Positions 17,545 to 24,783 of a stretch of DNA of 64,000 bases are shown piece after piece. The notes beneath the pieces were generated by a model. It was not told where the DNA came from. It saw nothing but the letters and a program-made list of their open reading frames with translations, and ran no database searches. The position numbers and the translations under genes are program-made. Source of the stretch: an uncultured Prevotellaceae bacterium. GTDB taxonomy: Bacteria > Bacteroidota > Bacteroidia > Bacteroidales > Bacteroidaceae. The stretch lies in assembly GCA_900315095.1 (NCBI GenBank), contig OMXS01000004.1, positions 114,649 to 178,648 of the forward strand, written 5' to 3'. Position 1 is the first letter of the stretch; every line of letters starts with the position of its first letter.

Positions 17545-17715
17545 AATTTTATAGGTAGTGACTATCTTACTTGTGGCTCCTGACATTGCTATGAGTGCTT
17601 TCTGGCATCGTCAGTTGTATTTCCTGGGTGCAATAAGAACTGCATGTGCCGGACTGCTGTGTTGCTCTGTTGCACTACGGGAAGCCTGCGAGAGGCCGTG
17701 GTGTATGTTTAAAAA
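17545..17715 (+). ncRNA. Candidate structured RNA, possibly a 6S (Bacteroidales-1 type) RNA
   Basis: The tdk-rsmI spacer contains a GC-richer block with nested complementary segments in correct order: GGCT, AGTGC, CAGT, CCTGG, TGCA, an eight-base loop, then TGCA, CCGG, ACTG, GCACT, AGCC. That forms one long interrupted hairpin with bulges, the general shape of 6S RNA. A 64-codon open frame through it shows no protein features. No convincing TAnnTTTG box lies directly upstream, and the orientation is uncertain because the fold is near-symmetric. Identity as 6S is inference; ends are approximate. Confidence 0.4.
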
Positions 17716-17725
17716 ATGTAATTTG

Positions 17726-17757
17726 TTTGGAAGTTTAATATGTTTGTACTAACTTTG
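17726..17757 (+). promoter_or_regulatory. Promoter of rsmI
   Basis: TTTG at 17726-17729, 20 bases, TAACTTTG at 17750-17757. The ATG at 17767 follows only 9 bases after the -7 box, so the leader is at most a few bases long. This excludes an upstream start at 17740. Confidence 0.7.
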
Positions 17758-17766
17758 CCCCCTGTT

Positions 17767-18441
17767 ATGGGCATATTATATGTTGTTCCCACCCCTGTGG
17801 GTAATATGGAGGACATGACGCTGCGGGCCATCCGCATCTTGAAGGAGGCCGACCTCGTGCTTGCCGAAGACACCCGCACGTCGGGCATCTTGCTGAAGCA
17901 TTTCGAGATAAAGAACCAGCTGATGTCTCACCATAAGTTCAATGAGCACGGCACCAGCGCCGGCATCGTTGAGCGCTTGCGGGCAGGAGCGACAATAGCA
18001 CTTATCAGCGACGCGGGAACTCCCGGCATCAGCGACCCAGGCTTCTATCTCGTTCGCGAGGCGGTGAATGCAGGTGTCGAGGTGCAATGCCTTCCGGGTG
18101 CTACGGCGATGATTCCGGCGCTGGTGTCAAGCGGCTTGCCTTGTGACCGTTTTTGCTTCGAGGGATTCCTTCCGCAGAAGAAAGGGCGTCAGTCGCGCAT
18201 CAAGGCTCTTGCCGATGAAGAGCGCACGATGGTGTTCTATGAGTCGCCCTATAGGGTGGTGAAGTTGCTTGAGCAGCTTGCAGAGGTGTTTGGAGGCGAG
18301 CGCCGTGTAAGTGCCTGCCGCGAGATATCCAAGGTGCACGAGGAGAGTGTTCGTGGCACGCTGACAGAGGTGATAGCCCATTTCAAGGAGCATGAGCCGC
18401 GCGGCGAGTTTGTCGTTGTCGTGGCGGGAAAAGAAGACTGA
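17767..18441 (+). CDS. rsmI: 16S rRNA (cytidine1402-2'-O)-methyltransferase
   Basis: SAM-dependent methyltransferase that 2'-O-methylates C1402 in the decoding centre of 16S rRNA, 224 residues, shorter than E. coli RsmI (about 286). Tetrapyrrole-methylase-fold motifs are VVPTPVGNMEDMTLRA at the N-terminus, ALISDAGTPGISDPG (SAM-binding loop) and VVKLLEQLAEVFG further on. The C-terminal extension of some homologues is missing, as is common in Bacteroidetes. Start at MGILYVVPTP from promoter position and family alignment. Confidence 0.94.
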   Translation: MGILYVVPTPVGNMEDMTLRAIRILKEADLVLAEDTRTSGILLKHFEIKNQLMSHHKFNEHGTSAGIVERLRAGATIALISDAGTPGISDPGFYLVREAVNAGVEVQCLPGATAMIPALVSSGLPCDRFCFEGFLPQKKGRQSRIKALADEERTMVFYESPYRVVKLLEQLAEVFGGERRVSACREISKVHEESVRGTLTEVIAHFKEHEPRGEFVVVVAGKED

Positions 18442-18495
18442 CGCGCTCCGTAATAATTGTAGATTAATCAAATCATGTTTTTAATCAAATAAGAA

Positions 18496-19341
18496 ATGAA
18501 GAAATTGTTGTTTTTTGCAGTTGCTGTTTTGACTTTGGCTGCATGTACAGGTAACAAAGTGTCTGATGCTCCGGGTGCCACAATGAGCGACTCGCTGCAG
18601 AGAATTGTTGAACAGAAAGAGAACGAAATCAATGATATCATGGGAACCCTCAATGACATCAATGAGGGATTGCGTGAAATCAGCGAGGCAGAAGGTCGTG
18701 TCACTCTCGCACGTTCAGGTGAGGGCGCTAATCAGAAGCAGAAGATTCAGGAGGACATCAAGTTCATCCAGGAGCGCATGAACCAGAACCGTGAGTTGCT
18801 CGACAAGCTGCGCAAGCAGTTGAGAGAGAGCACATTCAAGGGCGACCAGCTGAAGCGTACCGTTGAGAACCTTACAAAGCAGCTTGAGCAGAAAGACATC
18901 GAGTTGCAGAACCTGCGCGAGGAACTCGACAAGAAGGACATTCACATCACCGAGCTCGACGAGACCATCTCTAACCTCAACACCGATGTGACAAACCTGA
19001 AGACTGAGAGTGAGCAGAAGAGTGCCACTATCTCTAACCAGGACCAGCAGCTGAACACCGCATGGTTCGTCTTCGGAACAAAGAAGGAACTCAAGGAGCA
19101 GGGTATCCTCGACGGCGGCCGCGTGCTTCAGGGCAACTTCAACAAGAGCTACTTCACCAAGATAGACATCCGCGTACAGAAGGAGATAAAGCTCTATTCT
19201 AAGAAGGCTGAGATGAAGACCTCACATCCGTCAAGCAGTTATGTGCTTGAAAAGGACGCAAAGGGACAGTATGTGCTGCGCATCACCGACCCGCAGACAT
19301 TCTGGAGCACGAGCAAGTATCTTGTTATAGAGGTTAAATAA
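18496..19341 (+). CDS. Coiled-coil lipoprotein, Cbp1 collagen-binding-adhesin-like
   Basis: 281 residues. A lipoprotein signal ends LTLAAC with Cys17. Residues about 35-190 are an almost unbroken heptad coiled coil rich in Glu, Lys, Gln and Leu (QKIQEDIKFIQERMNQ; LREELDKKDIHITELDETI). The C-terminal third is a compact domain beginning TAWFVFGTKKELKEQGIL. This architecture matches Bacteroidetes proteins named after Cbp1, a collagen-binding adhesin of B. fragilis; collagen binding is not shown by the sequence itself. It follows rsmI by 54 bases on the same strand. Confidence 0.82.
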   Translation: MKKLLFFAVAVLTLAACTGNKVSDAPGATMSDSLQRIVEQKENEINDIMGTLNDINEGLREISEAEGRVTLARSGEGANQKQKIQEDIKFIQERMNQNRELLDKLRKQLRESTFKGDQLKRTVENLTKQLEQKDIELQNLREELDKKDIHITELDETISNLNTDVTNLKTESEQKSATISNQDQQLNTAWFVFGTKKELKEQGILDGGRVLQGNFNKSYFTKIDIRVQKEIKLYSKKAEMKTSHPSSSYVLEKDAKGQYVLRITDPQTFWSTSKYLVIEVK

Positions 19342-19356
19342 TACGGTAAAAGGAAT

Positions 19357-19806
19357 TCACCTTTTGCTTTTAAAGAAATCAAGCATCAGTTGGCGGCATT
19401 CTTCTTCTAGGATGCCGCCAATTGCGTTTGCACGGGGGTGCAGCACGTTGGGGGCATAGCGGCGGTATCCTCGTTTCTCATCGGCAGCGCCGTAAACGAT
19501 GCGTGGCACCTGTGCCCATCCTATAGCACCAGCGCACATAGGGCAGGGCTCAACCGTTACATACAAGGTGCAGTCGGTGAGGTACTTTCCGCCTAACGCA
19601 TTCGCAGCCGCTGTTATTGCCAGCATCTCGGCATGAGCCGTCACGTCGTTAAGCGTCTCAGTCTGGTTATGTGCCCGTGAGATAATCCTTCCTTTGGCAA
19701 CAACAACTGCCCCGATAGGAATCTCTCCCTCCTCCAATGCCTGCCGCGCCTCGTCAAGCGCGCGTCGCATATATTGCTCGTCTTTCTGTATTTCCTCGTT
19801 TGTCAT
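19357..19806 (-). CDS. tadA: tRNA-specific adenosine deaminase (TadA-like nucleoside deaminase)
   Basis: Zinc-dependent deaminase of 149 residues that converts A34 to inosine in tRNA-Arg(ACG). The zinc/catalytic motif is TAHAEMLAI (His and proton-shuttling Glu) with PCPMCAGAI supplying two Cys. N-terminal YMRRALDEARQALEEGEIPIGAVVV is the standard family opening. Converges with the Cbp1-like gene. A guanine deaminase is a remote alternative in the same superfamily, but length and motif spacing favour TadA. Confidence 0.93.
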   Translation of the reverse strand: MTNEEIQKDEQYMRRALDEARQALEEGEIPIGAVVVAKGRIISRAHNQTETLNDVTAHAEMLAITAAANALGGKYLTDCTLYVTVEPCPMCAGAIGWAQVPRIVYGAADEKRGYRRYAPNVLHPRANAIGGILEEECRQLMLDFFKSKR

Positions 19807-19824
19807 AGTGCAAAAAAATAGTAC

Positions 19825-20034
19825 TTATACAATCCTCTCAATTATCATTTCAGAGGAGTCTTCTTCAAGTGAATTATACTCATCATAATGGATATGGCTT
19901 CCAACTTCTGCATCTGCTAAGTCCGTCAAATGTCTGGCCAAAGAGAGCAAACCCTCTTTGTTGGCAGAAATAACTACTGTGTTTTCTTCAACTTTGACTT
20001 TGATAGTAAATCCGTCTTCCCATTCAATATTCAT
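19825..20034 (-). CDS. Imm32-family immunity protein (orphan)
   Basis: 69 residues, matching the compact Imm32 immunity fold of polymorphic toxin systems: a beta-hairpin start, NKEGLLSLARHLTDLAD, then GSHIHYDEYNSLEEDSSEMIIE. Imm32 proteins neutralise cognate toxins; no toxin gene is within reach. It is preceded on its strand by a promoter segment at 20041-20099 that is duplicated in front of the next gene. It lies 18 bases from tadA and could be read through into it. Family assignment is from remembered conserved motifs. Confidence 0.7.
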   Translation of the reverse strand: MNIEWEDGFTIKVKVEENTVVISANKEGLLSLARHLTDLADAEVGSHIHYDEYNSLEEDSSEMIIERIV

Positions 20035-20040
20035 AATATT

Positions 20041-20099
20041 CGATTTGTCTGTTTATTTGCAAAAGTAGATAAAAATCTCAAGTCATGCGAGTCTTTTTA
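20041..20099 (-). promoter_or_regulatory. Promoter segment of the Imm32 gene, copy A of a duplication
   Basis: On the minus strand TACTTTTG followed by CAAATAAACAGA leads into the Imm32 gene. About 55 bases are roughly 80 percent alike to 20656-20715, including the shared block TTTGCAAAAGTAG and AAAAATCTCAA. Confidence 0.55.
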
Positions 20100-20115
20100 G
20101 TAATAAGGCATACTC

Positions 20116-20634
20116 TTAATCAACTTCAGACCTCCAGTATGCTTCGTCCTTAACAACAGGTCCCTGCAACCCAAACGAAATGTAATCTAGCCCATCATTA
20201 TCCCTGAAAGAGAATCCATGGGCATTAAAGCCATCCCATTGTATTTTTAGTAAACCCTCGTTGAGGTCCCAGAAATGGTCAATCTCATGAGGTTTAGGGG
20301 TTATGCCATAACCATTGTAGTCGAAACCGGGTTCCTTATGTAGGTCGCTTTTCACTTGCTCAAAAACTGCTAGTGCTTCATCTTCGGTGCATTTACGTAC
20401 TGTACGAATGATGATTGATACTACCTTGTTGTTGGCTTCCCTTATGTTCAAACAGCAGATTCCCAGTCCCTCAATGCTTCCTCCGTAAACTGTCGCGGAG
20501 GAGTCGTTGTCAGCAACAGTAAACCCTTGTTCCAATAACATCTGCGTTAATTCCTCTATAAGGAGACCAACGTATATTCCTTTTACCTTGAGTCTACCGT
20601 CCTCTACTGTAAAAATGTGATTATTGTACACCAT
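20116..20634 (-). CDS. Hypothetical protein, possible immunity protein
   Basis: Not recognised. 172 residues, soluble, no signal peptide. It begins MVYNNHIFTVEDGRLKVKGI and contains a central acidic-helical section and an aromatic C-terminus (DEAYWRSEVD). It lies 81 bases upstream of the Imm32 gene on the same strand, and its own upstream DNA is a diverged copy of the Imm32 promoter segment. That arrangement resembles arrays of solitary immunity genes, which is the only functional hint. Confidence 0.65.
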   Translation of the reverse strand: MVYNNHIFTVEDGRLKVKGIYVGLLIEELTQMLLEQGFTVADNDSSATVYGGSIEGLGICCLNIREANNKVVSIIIRTVRKCTEDEALAVFEQVKSDLHKEPGFDYNGYGITPKPHEIDHFWDLNEGLLKIQWDGFNAHGFSFRDNDGLDYISFGLQGPVVKDEAYWRSEVD

Positions 20635-20655
20635 ATGATTAAACTGTTTGCTAAA

Positions 20656-20715
20656 TTCCGATTATCTGTCTATATTTGCAAAAGTAGGCAAAAATCTCAA
20701 TCCAAGCAAATCTAT
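20656..20715 (-). promoter_or_regulatory. Promoter segment, copy B of the duplication
   Basis: Diverged copy of 20041-20099 located just before the gene at 20634. It carries the same TACTTTTG box on the minus strand. The duplication of promoter plus small gene suggests stepwise gain of cassettes. Confidence 0.5.
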
Positions 20716-20835
20716 GGGGATAAATAAAGTTAAGTCATGCTCTTTGTTCGATTATTGTACTTATGTTGTTTCATTCAAAATGAATGGAAAACATTTGTAA
20801 TTACATAGCCTTGCGTTCAAAGGCCTCGTAGAGAA

Positions 20836-21180
20836 ATAACATGTTACAGTCTCAGTCTCAGTCTCAATCCAAAATAAAAGGCACTATGCACATCGTTGAC
20901 ACCTCCTTTTTTACTTGTAACTACTTAATAATCAATAATATATATAGTATAGAAGACAAGTTGGAGGGTACCTTTTAAAACGACTGAGACTCTGAGACGG
21001 AGACTGCCAATAGTTATAAAGTGCTACAAATCAATGTGTTACAAAAAGTCGAACGCAATCACAAGTCTTCCACAGTCTCAAACAAGTGCATTTTTCTTCT
21101 CTAAAAGGCCTCAAAATACATGCTTGAGACGCTTGTTTTGGTGTTTTCCCTTACGTTTTTCGCTCGTCTCAGAGTTGCAG
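20836..21180. repeat. GTCTCA hexamer cluster in a 600-base non-coding region
   Basis: The stretch 20716-21322 holds no credible gene. It contains eight copies of GTCTCA or its complement: three in direct tandem at 20849-20866, inverted copies at 20985 and 20993, then 21075 (direct), 21125 (inverted) and 21166 (direct). An AT-rich block with AATAATCAATAATATATATAG separates the first two groups. The layout (short motif clusters facing inverted ones around an AT-rich core) resembles the GGTCACA array at 58808-59366. Confidence 0.6.
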
Positions 21181-21322
21181 AAATTCATGCTTTGCGACCA
21201 TATTTGCATATAATTGCCCAACTTTTTGATGATTTCAGGGCAATACCTTTTTTCATTCATTAGTTTTTCTTTCAAAGAGAATGGTTAATCAGGATATTTT
21301 TTGTAACTTTGTAGTCGATATT

Positions 21323-22045
21323 ATGATACAACCGAAGTACATCTATTTGGAGGAGGTGGGTTCCACTAACGATTTCCTGCGCCAGTATGAAGGTGATGAG
21401 GAGATGGTGGTGGCATGGACCGACTTTCAGCACGCAGGGCGTGGACAGGGCGCAAACCATTGGGAGAGTGAGTGCGGAAAGAATCTCACTTTTAGCATTC
21501 TGATTCATCCCGACAATGTGCTTGCCCACGAGCAGTACATCATCTCGATGGCGGTGGCTGCCACTATGCGCAAGTATCTCTCGCAGGTGCTCAGCGAAGA
21601 GGTGTATATCAAGTGGCCTAACGACATCTATGTGGGCGACCAGAAGGTGGGCGGCATACTGATAGAGAACCGCTTGGCTGGCAGCCATATTAGGGATTGT
21701 GTCATAGGCATAGGACTGAATGTGAACCAGAAGGAGTTCAAGAGCGAAGCGCCCAACCCCGTTTCCATGCTGCAACTGGAAGGGAAGGAATGGGACCGCG
21801 AGGAGGTTCTGCGAGGTATCATCGACCTCTTCGTGTGGCAACTGGAGCATTTCCGCCGCGACAAGATACGTGAGAAATACCGCCGTCATTTGTATCGTCG
21901 TGAAGGGTTCCATAACTACCGCGACGCAAAGGGCGACTTTGAGGCAGAATTGGTGACGGTGGAGGATGACGGACATCTTGTTTTACGCGACAAGGCAGGC
22001 AACCTGCGCAGTTACGCATTCAAGGAAGTGCAGTTTGTGATATAA
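21323..22045 (+). CDS. birA: Biotin--[acetyl-CoA-carboxylase] ligase
   Basis: Monofunctional (class I) biotin protein ligase of 240 residues, without the N-terminal repressor domain. Biotinyl-AMP site: TDFQHAGRGQGANHW and the KWPNDIY motif; VGGILIEN and GIGLNVNQ are also conserved. It activates biotin and attaches it to biotin carboxyl carrier proteins. Start at MIQPKYIYLEE: TAACTTTG (21304-21311) lies 11 bases before it, so a longer frame starting at 21281 is excluded. Confidence 0.95.
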   Translation: MIQPKYIYLEEVGSTNDFLRQYEGDEEMVVAWTDFQHAGRGQGANHWESECGKNLTFSILIHPDNVLAHEQYIISMAVAATMRKYLSQVLSEEVYIKWPNDIYVGDQKVGGILIENRLAGSHIRDCVIGIGLNVNQKEFKSEAPNPVSMLQLEGKEWDREEVLRGIIDLFVWQLEHFRRDKIREKYRRHLYRREGFHNYRDAKGDFEAELVTVEDDGHLVLRDKAGNLRSYAFKEVQFVI

Positions 22046-22113
22046 TATAATAATGTCGAAATAACGGAATACCGTAATTCCGTAATACCGAAATAACTAA
22101 ATAAGAATAGGCT

Positions 22114-22824
22114 ATGGCAAGATTCAAAAGGATTCTATTGAAATTATCAGGCGAGAGCCTGATGGGCAAGCAGGGACACGGCATCGACCCGGAGCGTCTG
22201 GGCGACTATGCGCGTCAGATTAAGGAAATCAGCGAGATGGGTGTGCAGATAGGCATCGTCATCGGCGGCGGCAACATCTTCCGCGGGCTCAGCGGGGCAC
22301 AGAAGGGCTTCGACCGCGTGAAGGGCGACCAGATGGGAATGCTGGCAACGGTGATTAACTCGCTCGCTCTGAGCAGCGCCCTCTCGGCAATCGACTGTAA
22401 GAACAAGGTGCTCACGGCGATACGTATGGAGCCGATAGGCGAGTTCTACAGCAAATGGCGTGCCATAGATGCGCTGGAGCAGGGATTCGTGTGCATCTTC
22501 TCTGCAGGCACAGGAGCGCCGTATTTCACTACCGATACCGGTTCTTCGCTGCGCGGACTGGAGATAGAGGCCGACGTGATGCTCAAGGGAACACGCGTTG
22601 ACGGCATCTATACCGCTGACCCCGAGAAAGACCCTACGGCAACGAAGTTCACAGACATCACCTACGACGAGGTGCTGGCACGCAATCTGAAGGTGATGGA
22701 CCTCAGCGCCATCTGTATGTGCAACGACAACAATCTGCCCATCTATGTCTTCAACATGGATGTTGTGGGCAACCTCAAAAAGGTTATCGATGGCGAGGAA
22801 ATAGGCACTTTGGTTCACCATTGA
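22114..22824 (+). CDS. pyrH: Uridylate kinase (UMP kinase)
   Basis: Amino-acid-kinase-fold enzyme phosphorylating UMP to UDP, 236 residues, standard size. Motifs: LKLSGESLMG at the N-terminus, VIGGGNIFRG, TRVDGIYTADPEKDP and ICMCNDNNLPIYVFNM near the C-terminus. It follows birA by 68 bases, a spacer with short repeats of the type CCGTAAT. A strong terminator follows at 22864. Confidence 0.97.
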   Translation: MARFKRILLKLSGESLMGKQGHGIDPERLGDYARQIKEISEMGVQIGIVIGGGNIFRGLSGAQKGFDRVKGDQMGMLATVINSLALSSALSAIDCKNKVLTAIRMEPIGEFYSKWRAIDALEQGFVCIFSAGTGAPYFTTDTGSSLRGLEIEADVMLKGTRVDGIYTADPEKDPTATKFTDITYDEVLARNLKVMDLSAICMCNDNNLPIYVFNMDVVGNLKKVIDGEEIGTLVHH

Positions 22825-22863
22825 TGCCGTTTCGCATCCCGAAAGATGCCTAATCGCATAGCA

Positions 22864-22899
22864 AAAGGGCATGAATCGCAACCTGATTCATGCCCTTTC
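22864..22899 (+). terminator. Terminator after pyrH
   Basis: A 14-base near-perfect stem (AAAGGGCATGAATC / GATTCATGCCCTTT) with a 7-base loop, 40 bases past the pyrH stop. The T-run is short, but the A-run on the 5' side also makes it usable from the opposite strand, where DUF4834 ends. Confidence 0.65.
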
Positions 22900-22945
22900 G
22901 TATTACAATAAAGCACGTTTGGCGAACTAACAACGCCGTTCTTGC

Positions 22946-23221
22946 CTATTCGTCAACCTCTGTGAAATCGACGTACTCGCCTTCGTTGTCCTTGAAGATT
23001 TTGCGGTTTGCCTGCTCTGGAGAGCGCGCGTCGATGACGCCTTCTTGATTGCCGTAAGTGCGGTTGCTTCCGCTGCGTTGTTGTGAGCGCCCGCTCTTGC
23101 TTCCGCCCGTGAATGTACGGGTGAAACTATTCACCTTGCGGTAGAGCCAGAAGAAAACAAGAGCCACCGCAACGATGATGATAATTATCGTTATGAGTAT
23201 AAGTTTCAGGAAAGCCGTCAT
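22946..23221 (-). CDS. DUF4834 family small membrane protein
   Basis: 91 residues: one N-terminal membrane helix (residues about 5-27, mostly I/V/L/F) followed by a Ser/Gly/Arg-rich linker and an acidic end (KDNEGEYVDFTEVDE). This is the pattern of DUF4834, a Bacteroidales family usually found after pssA, as here (5-base gap). Function unknown; co-transcription with pssA and psd suggests an envelope role. Confidence 0.82.
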   Translation of the reverse strand: MTAFLKLILITIIIIIVAVALVFFWLYRKVNSFTRTFTGGSKSGRSQQRSGSNRTYGNQEGVIDARSPEQANRKIFKDNEGEYVDFTEVDE

Positions 23222-23226
23222 ATCTT

Positions 23227-23952
23227 TTAGTTTTCTTGTTTTTTACTGCCGAGTTTCCATACGATGACGGAAAGCGCGACATACCATGCTATGATTATCG
23301 CAATGCCCACGAACCCGAAGAAGCCGAGCAGAGGGATGCATGTCATCAAGAATATGTATTTCACTTCGTTTCCCTGCCAGCTCCAATGCTTGAACTTAAG
23401 TGCGAACATGGGGATTTCGGATATCAGCAGGTAGCACGAGAACAGAAGCATGGGCAGAAGGACGTATATGGTCCAGTCGTAACGCTCGAGATACGCCCCA
23501 AGACCAACGATGAGCGCGCCCCAATAGAGTGCGTTGGCAGGTGTTGGCAACCCTATGAATCCCATTGTCTGTCGCTCGTCGAGGTTGAACTTAGCCAGTC
23601 GGAGTGCCGAGAATGCCGCCATCAAGAATGCCGCATAAGGCAGGAATGGGCGCAGAGGCTCGAGTAGGGGAGGGTAGTTGAGTGTTGAGAACAGCGTGAA
23701 AACCATCGTTGATGGTGCCACGCCGAAAGTAACGTCGTCGGCAAGAGAGTCGAGTTCTTTTCCAATAGGAGAACTTACGCCGAGCAGACGTGCAGACATA
23801 CCGTCGAAAAAGTCGAACACCGCGCCGATGATGATGAAGAGCAGCGCCATCTTCTGGTCTCCTCCGAAGGCGTATGCGGTGGCGATGCAACCGCTGATGA
23901 GGTTGCAGCATGTAATCGAGTTGGGTATGTTGCGTGTTATGATGTTTGCCAT
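23227..23952 (-). CDS. pssA: CDP-diacylglycerol--serine O-phosphatidyltransferase
   Basis: Inner-membrane enzyme making phosphatidylserine from CDP-DAG and serine, 241 residues. The CDP-alcohol phosphotransferase signature D-G-x2-A-R-x8-G-x3-D-x3-D is complete (DGMSAR followed by GKELDSLADD). About six to seven membrane segments. It starts 5 bases after psd, and together they form the two-step phosphatidylethanolamine pathway. Confidence 0.96.
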   Translation of the reverse strand: MANIITRNIPNSITCCNLISGCIATAYAFGGDQKMALLFIIIGAVFDFFDGMSARLLGVSSPIGKELDSLADDVTFGVAPSTMVFTLFSTLNYPPLLEPLRPFLPYAAFLMAAFSALRLAKFNLDERQTMGFIGLPTPANALYWGALIVGLGAYLERYDWTIYVLLPMLLFSCYLLISEIPMFALKFKHWSWQGNEVKYIFLMTCIPLLGFFGFVGIAIIIAWYVALSVIVWKLGSKKQEN

Positions 23953-23957
23953 ATGTG

Positions 23958-24644
23958 TTATATGCGTGCTATTACTGTTTGGTCGCCTGTGGTAGATTGG
24001 TTCATCTTAACACACACCTGGCAGTCGGCAGGCAGGAAAACATCAACCCTAGAACCGAGCTTTATGAATCCCAGGTGCTCGTCGATGTAGCAATCCTCGT
24101 CCTCCTTAGCATATGTAACGATGCGTCGCGCCATCGCGCCCGCTATCTGTCTTACCAGTACTTCACGGCCGTCGTCCAGTTCAATCATGATGTCTGCGTG
24201 CTCGTTTTCCTCGCTTGCTTTGGGCAGCCACGCCTTGTGGTAGTTGCCGTTGAAGTGTTTCACGAACTTCACTCTTCCGTCAACGGGGAACCAGTTGGCG
24301 TGAACGTTAAGCGGGCTCATGAATATGCTTATCATCATACGGCGGTCGTGGAAGTAAGTTTGTTCCTCCACTTCCTCTATAACCACCACTTTTCCGTCAG
24401 CGGGTGCCACAGCTATTCCTGTGGTGTCGCCGTCGTAGAATCTCTTCGGGCATCTGTAGAAATTCACCACGATGAGGTATATCGCTCCGAAGATGGCGGT
24501 GAATGTCCAGAATGGTATTTTGGTGTCGAACGCTCTCCACAGGATGACTGCGACAGCTATGATGAGGAATCCCCCATAGAGCAGAGTGTCGGTGCCTTCT
24601 CGGTGTAGTCTGACGTTCTTAAGTTTCTTTATTCTTTTTCCCAT
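23958..24644 (-). CDS. psd: Phosphatidylserine decarboxylase proenzyme
   Basis: Pyruvoyl enzyme converting phosphatidylserine to phosphatidylethanolamine, 228 residues, of the short PSD-A type. Two membrane segments lie near the N-terminus (about 22-60). Conserved [20 protein letters not shown] and the self-cleavage site LGSRVDVF, whose Ser becomes the pyruvoyl group. Start at MGKRIKKL (24644), supported by TACCTTTG on the minus strand at about 24676-24683. It is first gene of psd-pssA-DUF4834, divergent from dnaE. Confidence 0.95.
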   Translation of the reverse strand: MGKRIKKLKNVRLHREGTDTLLYGGFLIIAVAVILWRAFDTKIPFWTFTAIFGAIYLIVVNFYRCPKRFYDGDTTGIAVAPADGKVVVIEEVEEQTYFHDRRMMISIFMSPLNVHANWFPVDGRVKFVKHFNGNYHKAWLPKASEENEHADIMIELDDGREVLVRQIAGAMARRIVTYAKEDEDCYIDEHLGFIKLGSRVDVFLPADCQVCVKMNQSTTGDQTVIARI

Positions 24645-24721
24645 AATTGTATGTATGTACACAATTCGCGTGCAAAGGTACGAAATATTATTGACAAAGA
24701 GTAATTTTTCGGCGCTTTTTG

Positions 24722-24753
24722 TTTGGTGATGTGGATAAAAAGCAGTAACTTTG
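24722..24753 (+). promoter_or_regulatory. Promoter of dnaE
   Basis: TTTG at 24722-24725, 20 bases, TAACTTTG at 24746-24753, 30 bases before the dnaE ATG. It shares the 139-base divergent spacer with the psd promoter. Confidence 0.7.
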
Positions 24754-24783
24754 ACGCTCAAAACGGAAAAGAAATAGCACCAA

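Noticed and set aside
17558-17752. 64-codon open frame in the tdk-rsmI spacer
   Set aside because: It overlaps the rsmI promoter and the structured-RNA candidate, and the translation (Cys/Leu-rich, no start signal) looks random.
24644-24761. Longer N-terminus for psd
   Set aside because: The extension runs across the TACCTTTG promoter box at 24676-24683 and the family starts at the MGKRIKKL region.
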